Of a stretch of 64,000 bases of DNA, positions 27,058 through 36,190 are shown one piece after another (positions within the stretch are counted from its first letter, which is position 1; each line of letters begins with the position of its first letter). Source of the stretch: Marinobacter vinifirmus. GTDB lineage: Bacteria > Pseudomonadota > Gammaproteobacteria > Pseudomonadales > Oleiphilaceae. Both the position numbers and the translations under genes were made by a program. Where the stretch lies: positions 372,001-436,000 of the forward strand of contig NZ_NEFY01000001.1 in NCBI RefSeq assembly GCF_002258215.1, given 5' to 3'. Below the pieces are notes generated by a model. It had not been told where the DNA came from and made no database searches. It was given only the letters and a program-made list of their open reading frames with translations.

Positions 27058-28282
27058 GCTGGTACTGGTAAACGTATCCGGGCGCGACAAGCCCGGGCTG
27101 ACGTCGGAAATTACCGGCATCATGGGCCAGTATGATGTGCGCATCCTGGATATCGGCCAGGCGGTGATCCACGATCACCTGACCTGGGGCATCCTGATCG
27201 AAATTCCGGACGAGTCCAAGTCGTCTCCGGTCATCCGGGACCTGCTGTTCCGACTGCACTCGCTGGACCTGCAGGTGCGCTTCGCACCGATTACCGTCGA
27301 GGAGTACCAGGCCTGGGCGGAAGGCCGTAACCGTGCCTGCTACATCGTGACCCTGCTGTCCCGTGACATCAAGGCAGAACAGATTGCCCGGGTATCGGCG
27401 ATTACCGCCCGCCATGGCCTGAACATCGATAACATCACCCGGCTGTCGGCCCGGCCTTCGCTGAATTCGTCCGATAACCGGATTGCCTGTGTGGAGTTCT
27501 CGGTGCGCGGCACGCCATCAGACCTGGAGCAGCTGCGGGCGGATTTCCTGCACATTGCCGGCGAGATGAATGTGGATATCGCCTTCCAGGAAGATTCCAT
27601 CTTCCGGCGTAATCGCCGCCTGGTGGTGTTTGATATGGACTCCACCCTGATCGAGGCGGAAGTGATCGACGAGCTGGCCCATGAAGCCGGTGTCGGCGAG
27701 CAGGTGGCCGAAATCACCGAGCGGGCCATGCATGGCGAGCTGGATTTCAGCCAGAGCTTTGCCGAGCGCCTGGCGCTGCTGAAAGGCCTCGATGAATCCG
27801 TTCTGGAGGGTATCGCTAACCGCCTGCGTATGACCGAGGGCGCCGAGCACCTGATCCGCAGCCTGAAGGCGCTGGGCTATCGTACGGCTATTCTGTCTGG
27901 CGGCTTCACCTACTTTGCCCGCCACCTGCAGCAGAAGCTGGGCATCGATTATATCTATGCCAACGAGCTGGAGATTGTCGACGGCAAGGTGACCGGCCAG
28001 GTAAAGGGCCAGATTGTCGATGGCAAGCGCAAGGCCGAGTTGCTGCTGGAGATTGCCGGGAAGGAGCATATCTCCCGGGAGCAGGTGATTGCCGTGGGTG
28101 ATGGTGCCAACGACCTGCCCATGCTCAGCCAGGCTGGCCTGGGCGTGGCGTTCCGGGCCAAGCCGCTGGTGAAGGAGTCCGCCCGGCACTCCATCTCCAC
28201 CCTGGGGCTGGATGCGATTCTCTACCTGATCGGTTTCCGGGAAAGCGAAACCAACCTGTTTTTGCAGAATCCCGACCGCTGA
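27050..28282 (+). CDS. serB: Phosphoserine phosphatase with N-terminal ACT domains
   Basis: 410 residues. The first 180 or so form two ACT-like regulatory domains ([40 protein letters not shown]). The HAD phosphatase follows: FDMDSTL with nucleophile Asp195 and acid Asp197, [13 protein letters not shown], and [17 protein letters not shown]. It hydrolyses O-phosphoserine in the last step of serine synthesis. It starts inside the end of parC and ends at a terminator shared with the convergent fimX-like gene. Confidence 0.93.
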   Translation: MSELVLVNVSGRDKPGLTSEITGIMGQYDVRILDIGQAVIHDHLTWGILIEIPDESKSSPVIRDLLFRLHSLDLQVRFAPITVEEYQAWAEGRNRACYIVTLLSRDIKAEQIARVSAITARHGLNIDNITRLSARPSLNSSDNRIACVEFSVRGTPSDLEQLRADFLHIAGEMNVDIAFQEDSIFRRNRRLVVFDMDSTLIEAEVIDELAHEAGVGEQVAEITERAMHGELDFSQSFAERLALLKGLDESVLEGIANRLRMTEGAEHLIRSLKALGYRTAILSGGFTYFARHLQQKLGIDYIYANELEIVDGKVTGQVKGQIVDGKRKAELLLEIAGKEHISREQVIAVGDGANDLPMLSQAGLGVAFRAKPLVKESARHSISTLGLDAILYLIGFRESETNLFLQNPDR

Positions 28283-28289
28283 AACGAAC

Positions 28290-28322
28290 AAAGGGCGAGG
28301 TATCACACCTCGCCCTTTGTTT
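28290..28322. terminator. Terminator between convergent serB and fimX-like genes
   Basis: AAAGGGCGAGG pairs with CCTCGCCCTTT around TATCACA and is followed by GTTTTT on the plus strand. Confidence 0.9.
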
Positions 28323-28342
28323 TTCTGGCACCTGTTGCCGGA

Positions 28343-30427
28343 TCAGCCTGCCCCGAAATCGTAGTTCATGGCCGGCGACGGTGCCTGCAGGTAGTTACCC
28401 TGGATAAAGTTCACACCCGCCTGGTACAGCAGGGCCAGCACGCTGGCATGCTGCACATCCGGGATGATGGTGATCTTGCCAGCGTTCTGAAGGCCCTTCA
28501 CCATGGCTTTCAGTTGCTCCTTGCCGGCATCACCCTTGTCCACTTCCTCCACAAAGGATCCATCCAGGCGAACGTAGTCGGCTTCAATGTGTTTCAGGGT
28601 GTTGTACGGGTCCAGCGCGCAGCCGAACTGGGAGATAGACACCTTGCTGTGCAGCTGGTGCGCCGCCTTGGTGAACTCCTTGGCCTGCTTCATGAAGTTG
28701 TTGGCATCGCCTTCACGGAACTGGAAGATCAGGGCATCACCGGGCAGCCTCGCGGCTTGCAGGGCAACGCTCAGCCAGGGTGTGAAGGTCTTGTCCTGAA
28801 CGGTTTCAGCAGACAGGTTGAGGAACAGCCGGGTATCGTGGCCGCTGGCACGATGGCTGGCCAGTTGCTTGATGGTCTGCAGGATCATCCAGCGGTCAAT
28901 CCGGGTGGCGGCATCGTCACGGCCAACCGGCGGCAGCTTGTCGAAGGGCGAGACTTCGTTGTTGTCTTTATCCAGCATCAACACGGTGACTTCGTAGTGC
29001 TCATCGCCTTCACCGCGCAGGTTCATGATCGGCTGGTACATCACCCGGAACCGGCCATCTTCCATGGCCTTGAGAATCGCATCGGCGGAATTGGATTCCT
29101 CGATGGTTTCGTAGTCTGCGGGGTTGTATACCTTGACGCCGTTGCCGCGCTCGTGGCCTTCCAGTTTCTTTACATCGCCGGAAGCGACATGGGCACGCCC
29201 CATCAGGTCTTCAGCCTTCGGGGAGTTCTCCGTAATGGCGGCAACACCAATGGATACCGTTAGCGGCACGGTACGGCCATTGATGTCGAACAGGTGATCA
29301 TCCACCGCCTTGCGAACGCCCTCGCACAGCATGGCCATGCCTTTCTCGTCACAGGGCATGCACATCATGCAGAAGGCGTCGTCGCTGAGCCGGGCCAGGG
29401 TAATGCCCTCGCCGCTGTTGTCCTTGAGCAGGGCGGCAACATCGCCCAGCAACAGGTCTGTGCCGGAGATGCCGATCTGGTGTTTGATGCTCTGGAAGTT
29501 GTCCAGGGCAATGTAGGCAAGGGCACCGGTCTGGTTGTTCTTGCCTGCCTCGGCGATGGTGCGGGCCAGTTCGTCCATTAGGTACTGACGGTTGTAAAGG
29601 CCGGTGAGCAGGTCCTGGCTGCTGATCTGCTTCAGCTTTTCTTCCAGCTCGGCATCATTGTGTTCCGGTTGCAGCACAATCTGGGTGCAGGCTTCGCCGT
29701 CGTAGGTGGCGGCAGAGACCGACATGGTAACGGCCAGCTCCTGGTCGTCGCTGCGGCGGGCGGTGCAGTTCATGGTCATGCCGTCTTTGCGTTCTTCGGC
29801 AAAGGCTTTCATGAATTCCTTGTACCGCTCCTGGCTCTCCGGCGTCAGGGTATCCAGGACCGGGATGCAAATCAGGTCGTCGATATCGTCGTAGCCGAGG
29901 AATTCCATGTACGACTGGTTGGCGTAGATGTGCATGCCGTCGTTGATGTAGGCAATGGCATCCTTGGAGCTTTCCAGCAGCAGCTGGCAACGCTGCTCGG
30001 CTTCGCGCAGGTGGGATTCGAGGGTTCGGCGCCGGCGCCGGTCTTCCAGTGCGGCAAGCTCACGCTTGGCCACCAGAACCAGCAAGTCTTTGTATTCAAA
30101 GGGTACTGCATCCTGGGCGCCGGCCCGGATGATGTTGACGGTACGCTCGCGATCGTATTCTTCAGTCAGCAGAACAAAGGGAATGTCCTTGTCCATCCGT
30201 TTGATGGTAGCCAGGGCATCATCCGGGCCGAATTCCTGCTCCAGGTCCCGGGCCAGGAACAGGTCCCAGTTGGAGTTTTTCAGGGCGTCTTCGAGGTCTT
30301 CTTCGGATGTGATTCTGTGCGCCCTGGTCGCTTTGCCGGAGTTGCGCAGCAAGCTGACCATGGATTCTGCGTCGTTCTGGGAGGGATCCAGAATCAGAAG
30401 GTGTACGGTCGCGGTTTTTTTCTGCAT
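28343..30427 (-). CDS. fimX: FimX-like degenerate GGDEF/EAL protein
   Basis: 694 residues in the order REC-like (8-125), PAS (about 145-255), GGDEF (265-430) and EAL (445-690). All catalytic signatures are degenerate. The REC domain has Arg60 where the phosphoacceptor Asp is expected, GGDEF is SDDAF (348-352), and EAL is EVT (479-481). It should therefore bind c-di-GMP without making or degrading it, as P. aeruginosa FimX does in type IV pilus assembly. Length matches FimX and the locus lies next to serB, as there. The upstream minus-strand gene has a PilZ-like signature. Confidence 0.82.
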   Translation of the reverse strand: MQKKTATVHLLILDPSQNDAESMVSLLRNSGKATRAHRITSEEDLEDALKNSNWDLFLARDLEQEFGPDDALATIKRMDKDIPFVLLTEEYDRERTVNIIRAGAQDAVPFEYKDLLVLVAKRELAALEDRRRRRTLESHLREAEQRCQLLLESSKDAIAYINDGMHIYANQSYMEFLGYDDIDDLICIPVLDTLTPESQERYKEFMKAFAEERKDGMTMNCTARRSDDQELAVTMSVSAATYDGEACTQIVLQPEHNDAELEEKLKQISSQDLLTGLYNRQYLMDELARTIAEAGKNNQTGALAYIALDNFQSIKHQIGISGTDLLLGDVAALLKDNSGEGITLARLSDDAFCMMCMPCDEKGMAMLCEGVRKAVDDHLFDINGRTVPLTVSIGVAAITENSPKAEDLMGRAHVASGDVKKLEGHERGNGVKVYNPADYETIEESNSADAILKAMEDGRFRVMYQPIMNLRGEGDEHYEVTVLMLDKDNNEVSPFDKLPPVGRDDAATRIDRWMILQTIKQLASHRASGHDTRLFLNLSAETVQDKTFTPWLSVALQAARLPGDALIFQFREGDANNFMKQAKEFTKAAHQLHSKVSISQFGCALDPYNTLKHIEADYVRLDGSFVEEVDKGDAGKEQLKAMVKGLQNAGKITIIPDVQHASVLALLYQAGVNFIQGNYLQAPSPAMNYDFGAG

Positions 30428-30535
30428 TCCGAGGGCTCTGCATCAAGAAAGGTAGACATACGTTAATGCCTGAATGATGCAGGGGTTGGCGACCAATAAC
30501 AACCCTGAAGCGCCCCGGTTGTGGCAGGCGTCCCG

Positions 30536-32341
30536 TTACAGGGACGGCCAGAGGGAGTCGAATTCGTCTTCCCGGCTACCTGGTGCAGACGGCGGATTCT
30601 GGTTATCTCCGGGGAGTATTTCCGGGCTGCGCAGCTTCAGCTCGAACTGGCTGATGCTGCCGGTTGAGGAGACTTTCTTCAGCAGTTGACCGTGGTCTTC
30701 CCGGCCATCGTGCATCAGTGAAATGCGGCTGCCGGTCTGGAATGGAAGCCGGGGCGTAATCAGGGTGGCTGCGTGATGCACCGCACTGATTTCCGGTAAC
30801 AACAAGCCCCGGAGGTATTCACTGCTGTTGCCCATTTTCTGGATCAGCCGGATGGCGCAGGGGGCTGCACTGGGGGCCAGCAATTCAATGCCGATCTGGG
30901 TGCCCTGGTTGCGTACTTGCCGCAACCAGCGAACCACCGCAATGCTCCAGGGGTGGCTGCTTTGCTCCCGAACCCCGAGAACTTCTCCGGCCTGCAGGGT
31001 TTTGGGTACGTTGTTCTCCCAGGCCACGCAGTAACCGCCGGGGCTGGTGTTCACCAGCAGCGCGTGGTGGGACTTGGGCAGGTTGCGGTCGTGATGTTCG
31101 GTAACCGCATTGGTGCTGCCGCGGAAGGTGATCGGGGTGTCAACCGAGTGTAGCCGGTCGTCGTGTGGGCCTGCATCGTGGGCTTCAGACCAGGCATCGG
31201 CTTTGCGGTTGGCATTGCGGATAAAACGGTTGTCCTGGTGGTGGCCGTTGTCGTTGCCATCCAGGAACTCCGCAAAGCTCTTCTCGCCCGAGACGAAGTA
31301 ATGGGTGGCCGACAGGCCAACAGAGATTTCCAGGGTGCCCTGGCTGGCGATACGGTTAAAGTTACGCTTGGCAATGATGCCGAGCGCCTGGCTCAGGTGG
31401 GTGAGCAAGGTATCGCTGACCCGGCCGGGAACCTCCAGGCGGGTCTGGGCCTTGCTGTGGGATCTGCGGGCATCAAGGGTTTCGGACAGATAGCCGGATA
31501 GCTCCTGGGTGTCGAAGCCGAATCCGTTGTCGCCTGCCTTGCCTTCCAGCAGGCTACGGTAGACCGGAGCGCTGTCCCGCTCCATATTGACCACGAACAG
31601 GCTGTCAGGGCCGACATCAGGGCCGCATTGGCAGTATTTTGTCCAGCCTTCGAACAACTCGTAGATCTGGGTCAGCTCGGATTGCCGCAGCTGGTTCGGG
31701 CGCGCGCATCCGAGTAACAGGATGCGTATATAGCTGTCGGCCACGGTGCTGCCCCGGCTTGCGCTCAGGGTGTCGTCTTCCACATCGTGGTCTGCCAGCT
31801 TGTTTCGGCAGGCAAAGCGGTACAGCCGGTGACATTCAAGCCAGCTGTGGGCCGGGCTGGGGCAGTAGAGCTGGTGCGAACGGACAATGGTGGCCGCCAG
31901 TTCGGAAATCGCCCGATGGATGGCGATGGCAATGTGTTTGCGGTTCTTGTCCAGGCCACCGTTATCCAGGTATTCCAGCAGGCAGAGCTTATAGCCGGAA
32001 GCCAGGTGCAGCTGAAGGGCCTGGGTCAGGTTGGCAATCTTGCGCTGTTTTTCCGGCAGGGCGACGGCCAGGCCCAGGAAGTGGCGCGAAAGCTCGTTGC
32101 ACACGAAGTGGATGCTGCCGCGGATAGCCTCCAGGTACTGGATGCGCATCTGGGGTGTCAGAAACAGGTGGTTGAGCTCGATAATGGCGTGGTAAAGCTG
32201 CCGCGATGATTCGCCAATATTGGCCATCGGCAGCTGGTCGACCCAGGCCCGGAATGCCTTCGGCGTTGTATCGCAAAACGACAGGCTTGCTGTTTTCTGC
32301 TCGGGAACCTTGAGCTCTGGTTTGAGTATCGTGCCTTCCAT
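30536..32341 (-). CDS. Uncharacterised protein with PilZ-like C-terminal region
   Basis: 601 residues from the ATG at 32341, chosen because a GTGAGA site precedes it; the frame is open 108 bases further upstream. The N-terminal 350 residues look alpha-helical, without a motif I know. About residues 420-490 resemble a PilZ domain: NTSPGGYCVAW (431-441) fits the N-x-S-x-x-G signature, and a VRWLR...IGIELLA strand pair follows. A clear RxxxR partner motif was not found. It occupies the position of the conserved hypothetical gene next to fimX in pseudomonads and may belong to the same c-di-GMP output. The gap to epmB (32342-32515) shows no gene. Confidence 0.65.
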   Translation of the reverse strand: MEGTILKPELKVPEQKTASLSFCDTTPKAFRAWVDQLPMANIGESSRQLYHAIIELNHLFLTPQMRIQYLEAIRGSIHFVCNELSRHFLGLAVALPEKQRKIANLTQALQLHLASGYKLCLLEYLDNGGLDKNRKHIAIAIHRAISELAATIVRSHQLYCPSPAHSWLECHRLYRFACRNKLADHDVEDDTLSASRGSTVADSYIRILLLGCARPNQLRQSELTQIYELFEGWTKYCQCGPDVGPDSLFVVNMERDSAPVYRSLLEGKAGDNGFGFDTQELSGYLSETLDARRSHSKAQTRLEVPGRVSDTLLTHLSQALGIIAKRNFNRIASQGTLEISVGLSATHYFVSGEKSFAEFLDGNDNGHHQDNRFIRNANRKADAWSEAHDAGPHDDRLHSVDTPITFRGSTNAVTEHHDRNLPKSHHALLVNTSPGGYCVAWENNVPKTLQAGEVLGVREQSSHPWSIAVVRWLRQVRNQGTQIGIELLAPSAAPCAIRLIQKMGNSSEYLRGLLLPEISAVHHAATLITPRLPFQTGSRISLMHDGREDHGQLLKKVSSTGSISQFELKLRSPEILPGDNQNPPSAPGSREDEFDSLWPSL

Positions 32342-32515
32342 GTTCTCACGCCAATGTCTGGGCAGCATCGTATTCGGGCTGAAATTGCCACAAATACAGG
32401 CCGTTATTGTTAGTCGGTCATGAACTCTAAGATAGCAAAGCGGCAACAAAAAGCGAGAAAAACACGAGTTGACAATGTTTTACAAGTTGCGGTGCGCCAA
32501 CTTATGCGACAGGTC

Positions 32516-33613
32516 TCAAACTCCGACAGGAATCGGGGTCTTGCTGGCCTCTCCGGGCAGCTCCCGAACCAGCTTTGGCACCAGGAATCCCGGGAGTTGC
32601 TCCATGAGTTCCCGCACCAGTGTTGCAGCCCTGGCATCACTGACATCGAAATGGTGGGCGCCGGCGACCGGGTCGAAGGCATGCAGGTAGTAGGGCAGTA
32701 CGCCGGCCTCGAACAGGGACTCGCTCAGCTGAGCCAGGGTTGCCGCTGAATCGTTCACGCCGCGCAGAATAACGCTCTGGTTAAGCAGGGTGACACCGGC
32801 GGCTTTCAGCTTCCGGAAGGCCTCTTGGGTGGCGTCATCGATTTCTGCCGGATGGTTGATATGCACCACCAGCACGGTTTGCAGTCGGGTGTTCGACAGC
32901 CAGTCCAGCAGCTGGTCGTTGACCCGTTGAGGGATCACCACTGGCAGCCTTGAGTGGATTCTCAGCCGGCGCAGGTGCGGCACGGTATCCAGTTGTTGTG
33001 CCCAGCTGGCCAGCAGCTGGTCGTTGACGGCCAGGGGGTCGCCACCACTGAAGATGATTTCGTTGATCTCGGGGCTTTGATGCAGGGTGTCGATAACTTG
33101 CCGGCGGTCATCCGGGCCAATCTTCTGGGAGCTATAGGGGAAGTGGCGGCGGAAACAGTAGCGGCAGTTGATCGCGCACTGGCCGGTCACCATCAGCAGG
33201 GCACGGCTGCGGTATTTCCGGATCAGCCCGGTGGTCTGGATGGCGCTGTCTTCCTGCAGCGGGTCGCGAACAAAGCCCGGTTGCTCGGCGGTTTCTTCCA
33301 GCAGGGGCAGTACCTGCCGCAGCAACGGGTCGTCCGGGTTGCCCGGCTGCATTCGCTCGATAAAGGGTTCCGGAACCCTTATCGGGAACAGCGTATGGCC
33401 CGCCTGTGCGCCGCCCAGCCAACGCTCGACCGGTAACCCAAGGCGCTCCAGCAGCTGTTCCGGCCGGGTGACAGACTGGCTCAGGATCTGCTGCCACGAG
33501 GAGCCGGAATCCTGCTTCGGGGCAATGTTCTGTGTGCGGGACGCGGGTTGGCTCAAATCACGGGCTTCTGTCAAATCATGGGCTTCTATAGGGGAGGGGG
33601 TTCGCTGTATCAT
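32516..33613 (-). CDS. epmB: EF-P beta-lysylation protein (lysine 2,3-aminomutase)
   Basis: 365-residue radical SAM enzyme. The iron-sulfur motif CAINCRYC has Cys146, Cys150 and Cys153. It continues with FRRHFPYSSQK, the GGDPL SAM-contact segment and HINHPAEID. Length is short of catabolic lysine 2,3-aminomutases and fits EpmB (YjeK), which makes (R)-beta-lysine for EF-P. The N-terminus has a six-residue tandem duplication (residues 10-21). It is transcribed divergently from its target efp with only 45 bp between start codons. Confidence 0.92.
   Translation of the reverse strand: MIQRTPSPIEAHDLTEARDLSQPASRTQNIAPKQDSGSSWQQILSQSVTRPEQLLERLGLPVERWLGGAQAGHTLFPIRVPEPFIERMQPGNPDDPLLRQVLPLLEETAEQPGFVRDPLQEDSAIQTTGLIRKYRSRALLMVTGQCAINCRYCFRRHFPYSSQKIGPDDRRQVIDTLHQSPEINEIIFSGGDPLAVNDQLLASWAQQLDTVPHLRRLRIHSRLPVVIPQRVNDQLLDWLSNTRLQTVLVVHINHPAEIDDATQEAFRKLKAAGVTLLNQSVILRGVNDSAATLAQLSESLFEAGVLPYYLHAFDPVAGAHHFDVSDARAATLVRELMEQLPGFLVPKLVRELPGEASKTPIPVGV
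33553..33588. repeat. 18 bp tandem duplication in the epmB N-terminal coding region
   Basis: Two adjacent 18 bp copies (33553-33570 and 33571-33588) share TCAAATCA and GGGCTTCT and differ at two positions. They encode EAHDLT and EARDLS near the EpmB N-terminus, a region not expected to be structured. The second copy also lies in the probable efp promoter region. Confidence 0.75.
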
Positions 33614-33658
33614 AGCGACCTTTGAAAATTTAACGACAGTCTGTCAGGTGGACATTTC

Positions 33659-34234
33659 ATGGCTTCATATTCTACCAACGAATTTCGTAGCGGTCTCAAG
33701 GTTTTGCTGGATGGCGACCCTTGTATCATGCTTGAGAACGAATTCGTCAAGCCGGGCAAGGGCCAGGCATTCAACCGTGTAAAACTGCGCAACCTGATGA
33801 CCAACCGGGTCTGGGAACGTACGTTCAAGTCCGGCGAATCCCTGGAAGCGGCCGACGTAGTCGAGCAGGACATGGAATACCTGTATACCGACGGCGAGTT
33901 CTGGCATTTCATGCTGACTGACGGCTCCTTCGAGCAGTTCGCTGCCGATGCCAAGGCGGTAGGCGATACCGTGAAATGGCTGAAAGAGCAGGACGTATAC
34001 ACGGTGACCCTGTACAACGGTGCGCCGCTGTCTGTTACGCCGCCTAACTTTGTGGAACTGGAAGTGGTGGATACCGATCCGGGCATGAAGGGCGACACAG
34101 CCCAGGGTGGCTCCAAGCCGGCAACCCTGTCTACCGGCGCCGTGGTGAACGTGCCCCTGTTCATCACCATTGGTGAGGTGCTGAAAGTAGACACCCGCTC
34201 CGGTGAATACGTGAACCGCGTCAAGAGCAGCTGA
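33659..34234 (+). CDS. efp: Elongation factor P
   Basis: 191-residue EF-P, which relieves ribosome stalling at polyproline. The KOW-like N-terminal domain carries the modified loop FVKPGKGQA with Lys34, the residue that receives beta-lysine. Two OB domains follow, the last with YVNRVKS at the C-terminus. AGGTGG precedes the ATG. epmB lies divergently upstream and epmA 9 bp downstream, so the target and two modifying enzymes form one locus. The hydroxylase gene epmC is not in this window. Confidence 0.95.
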   Translation: MASYSTNEFRSGLKVLLDGDPCIMLENEFVKPGKGQAFNRVKLRNLMTNRVWERTFKSGESLEAADVVEQDMEYLYTDGEFWHFMLTDGSFEQFAADAKAVGDTVKWLKEQDVYTVTLYNGAPLSVTPPNFVELEVVDTDPGMKGDTAQGGSKPATLSTGAVVNVPLFITIGEVLKVDTRSGEYVNRVKSS

Positions 34235-34243
34235 TCCCTGCCC

Positions 34244-35212
34244 ATGACTGACAAACCTGTCTGGCAGCCCACTGCCTCGCGGGATGTTCTGAAAAACCGC
34301 GCACAGCTACTGGCATACGTGCGCGGCTTTTTTGCACAACGGCAGGTGCTGGAGGTGGAAACCCCGGTGCTTGGCCGCCATGGCGTAACCGATGTGAACC
34401 TGGACGGCATCCCGGCTTCGGTCAATGCGCCCGGCATCACGTCCGGCTGGCTGCAGACTTCCCCCGAATACCATATGAAACGGCTGCTGGCGGCCGGTTC
34501 CGGCTCTATTTTCCAGGTTGCCCGGGTGTTCCGGAATGGCGAGCGCGGGCGCCGCCACAACCCGGAATTCTCGATGCTGGAGTGGTACCGGGAGGGTTTT
34601 GACGACCGGCAGCTGATGGCCGAGGTGGCGGACCTGGTCTGCGGCTGGCTCGGTTGCAAGCGCCCCCTGGTGCTTGCCTACAGGGATGCGGTGCAGGCCT
34701 ATGCCGGTTTTGACCCGATGAAAGTCAGCGATCGGGACCTGGCCCGCTATTGCGAACAATGGCTGGAGCCGGAGCAGCTGGCCGGCATGGGGCGGGATGC
34801 CTGCCTGGACCTGGTGATGAGCTTTGTGGTGGAGCCGAAGCTGGGCGTGGATGCCCCGGTATTCCTGACCCGCTATCCGGCCGCGCAGGCAGCGCTTGCC
34901 AGGGTATCCGATGACGACGGCTTTGCCGTTGCCCACCGGTTCGAGCTCTATATCAATGGCCTGGAGCTGTGTAACGGCTACTGGGAATTGACCGACCCGC
35001 AGGAACAGCTGCAACGATTCGAGGCGGATAACCGACAGCGCCGGGCGGCAGGAAAATCGGAAATGGCGGTCGACCAGGCGTTTCTTGACGCGCTGGATGC
35101 CGGCTTGCCGGAGTCTTCCGGGGTTGCGCTGGGCCTGGATCGGTTGTTAATGCTGAAGGTGGGAGCAGCCAGCATCGAAGAGGTGCTGGCATTTCCGGTC
35201 GAGCGGGCCTGA
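34244..35212 (+). CDS. epmA: EF-P-lysine lysyltransferase
   Basis: 322-residue class II lysyl-tRNA synthetase paralogue (PoxA/GenX/YjeA) without the tRNA anticodon-binding domain. Catalytic-core motifs are visible: TSPEYHMKRLLAAGSGSIFQ, ARVFRNGERGRRHNPEF, and the C-terminal motif 3 GVALGLDRLLMLKVG. It attaches (R)-beta-lysine to Lys34 of EF-P. It starts 9 bp after efp and is co-transcribed with it. It is convergent with psd, 14 bp away. Confidence 0.93.
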   Translation: MTDKPVWQPTASRDVLKNRAQLLAYVRGFFAQRQVLEVETPVLGRHGVTDVNLDGIPASVNAPGITSGWLQTSPEYHMKRLLAAGSGSIFQVARVFRNGERGRRHNPEFSMLEWYREGFDDRQLMAEVADLVCGWLGCKRPLVLAYRDAVQAYAGFDPMKVSDRDLARYCEQWLEPEQLAGMGRDACLDLVMSFVVEPKLGVDAPVFLTRYPAAQAALARVSDDDGFAVAHRFELYINGLELCNGYWELTDPQEQLQRFEADNRQRRAAGKSEMAVDQAFLDALDAGLPESSGVALGLDRLLMLKVGAASIEEVLAFPVERA

Positions 35213-35226
35213 GCCCGCCGCCCTGG

Positions 35227-36093
35227 TCAGGCCTTTGAGGCGCGCAAGGTGCCGAAGGCTTCGCCCATGCGTACGGTTTTACCGGGCACCTGGTTCGGCT
35301 TCCATTTCATGGAGCCCCTGGGCATCACCAGCACCACGGTAGAGCCCAGCCGGAACCGACCCATTTCCTCGCCTTTCTCGAAGCTGACGGCCTCGTCGCC
35401 CTGATACTGCCAGTGGGATACCTTATGGGGGTTGGGTGCAATCACACCGCCCCAGGTGGTTTCTACACTACCGACAATCATTGCGCCGACCAGAACCAGT
35501 GCCATGGGGCCGGCTTCGGTATCAAAGATACAGGCTACCCGCTCGTTGCGGGCGAACAGGTTGGGCACGTTTTCCGCGGTTACCGGGTTAACGGAGAACA
35601 GCTTGCCCGGCACGTAGACCATTTCCCGAAGAGTGCCGGCCAGCGGCATGTGCACCCGGTGGTAGTCTTTCGGTGACAGGTAAATGGTGGAGAACTCACC
35701 TTCGGCAAAAGGCTTTGCCCGTTCCTCGTCACCACCGAGCAGTTCGGTCAGGCTGAAAGACTGGCCCTTGGCCTGGAACACCCGGTCGTCGCCGACCTGG
35801 CCGATCTGGCTGATGGCGCCGTCTACCGGGCTGACAAAGGTATCGGCAGCGTCTGCGACCGGCCGGATGCCGGGCTTCAGGGCCCGGGTAAAAAACTCGT
35901 TGAAGGTGGCGTAGGCCTCGGGGTTGGACTCGGCCGCCTCGCTCATATCCACGCCATAGCGATTGATAAACCAGCGGGTGAAGCGGTTTTTAAGTGCGGG
36001 TGACTTGTCGCTGTCGGCAAAACGGCCAGCCAGGCGGGAAACCGCCAGTTGCGGCGTTACGTACTGGCTCAGGACAAACAGTTTATCAAGCAT
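35227..36093 (-). CDS. psd: Phosphatidylserine decarboxylase proenzyme
   Basis: 288-residue membrane-associated enzyme making phosphatidylethanolamine. The self-cleavage motif LGST lies near residues 249-252; cleavage before Ser251 would create the pyruvoyl cofactor on the small alpha chain. FVSPVDGAI and YHRVHMPLAGT are other family blocks. Start at 36093 gives the usual N-terminus (MLDKLFVLSQYV). It lies 97 bp downstream of rsgA on the same strand, a pairing also common in enterobacteria. Confidence 0.94.
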   Translation of the reverse strand: MLDKLFVLSQYVTPQLAVSRLAGRFADSDKSPALKNRFTRWFINRYGVDMSEAAESNPEAYATFNEFFTRALKPGIRPVADAADTFVSPVDGAISQIGQVGDDRVFQAKGQSFSLTELLGGDEERAKPFAEGEFSTIYLSPKDYHRVHMPLAGTLREMVYVPGKLFSVNPVTAENVPNLFARNERVACIFDTEAGPMALVLVGAMIVGSVETTWGGVIAPNPHKVSHWQYQGDEAVSFEKGEEMGRFRLGSTVVLVMPRGSMKWKPNQVPGKTVRMGEAFGTLRASKA

Positions 36094-36190
36094 CCGGAAA
36101 GTCTCTTACCTCGGGAAAGCGGCGAAGTTTATCAAAACGCAGCCGCCGAATAGAAATGAATTCGTGCCATAAGGGGTGTTGATGTCACGG

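Noticed and set aside
30428..30535. Weak ACAACC/GGTTGT stem between the PilZ-like gene and fimX-like gene
   Set aside because: Six base pairs with a 12-base loop and a poor T run on the minus strand do not support a terminator.
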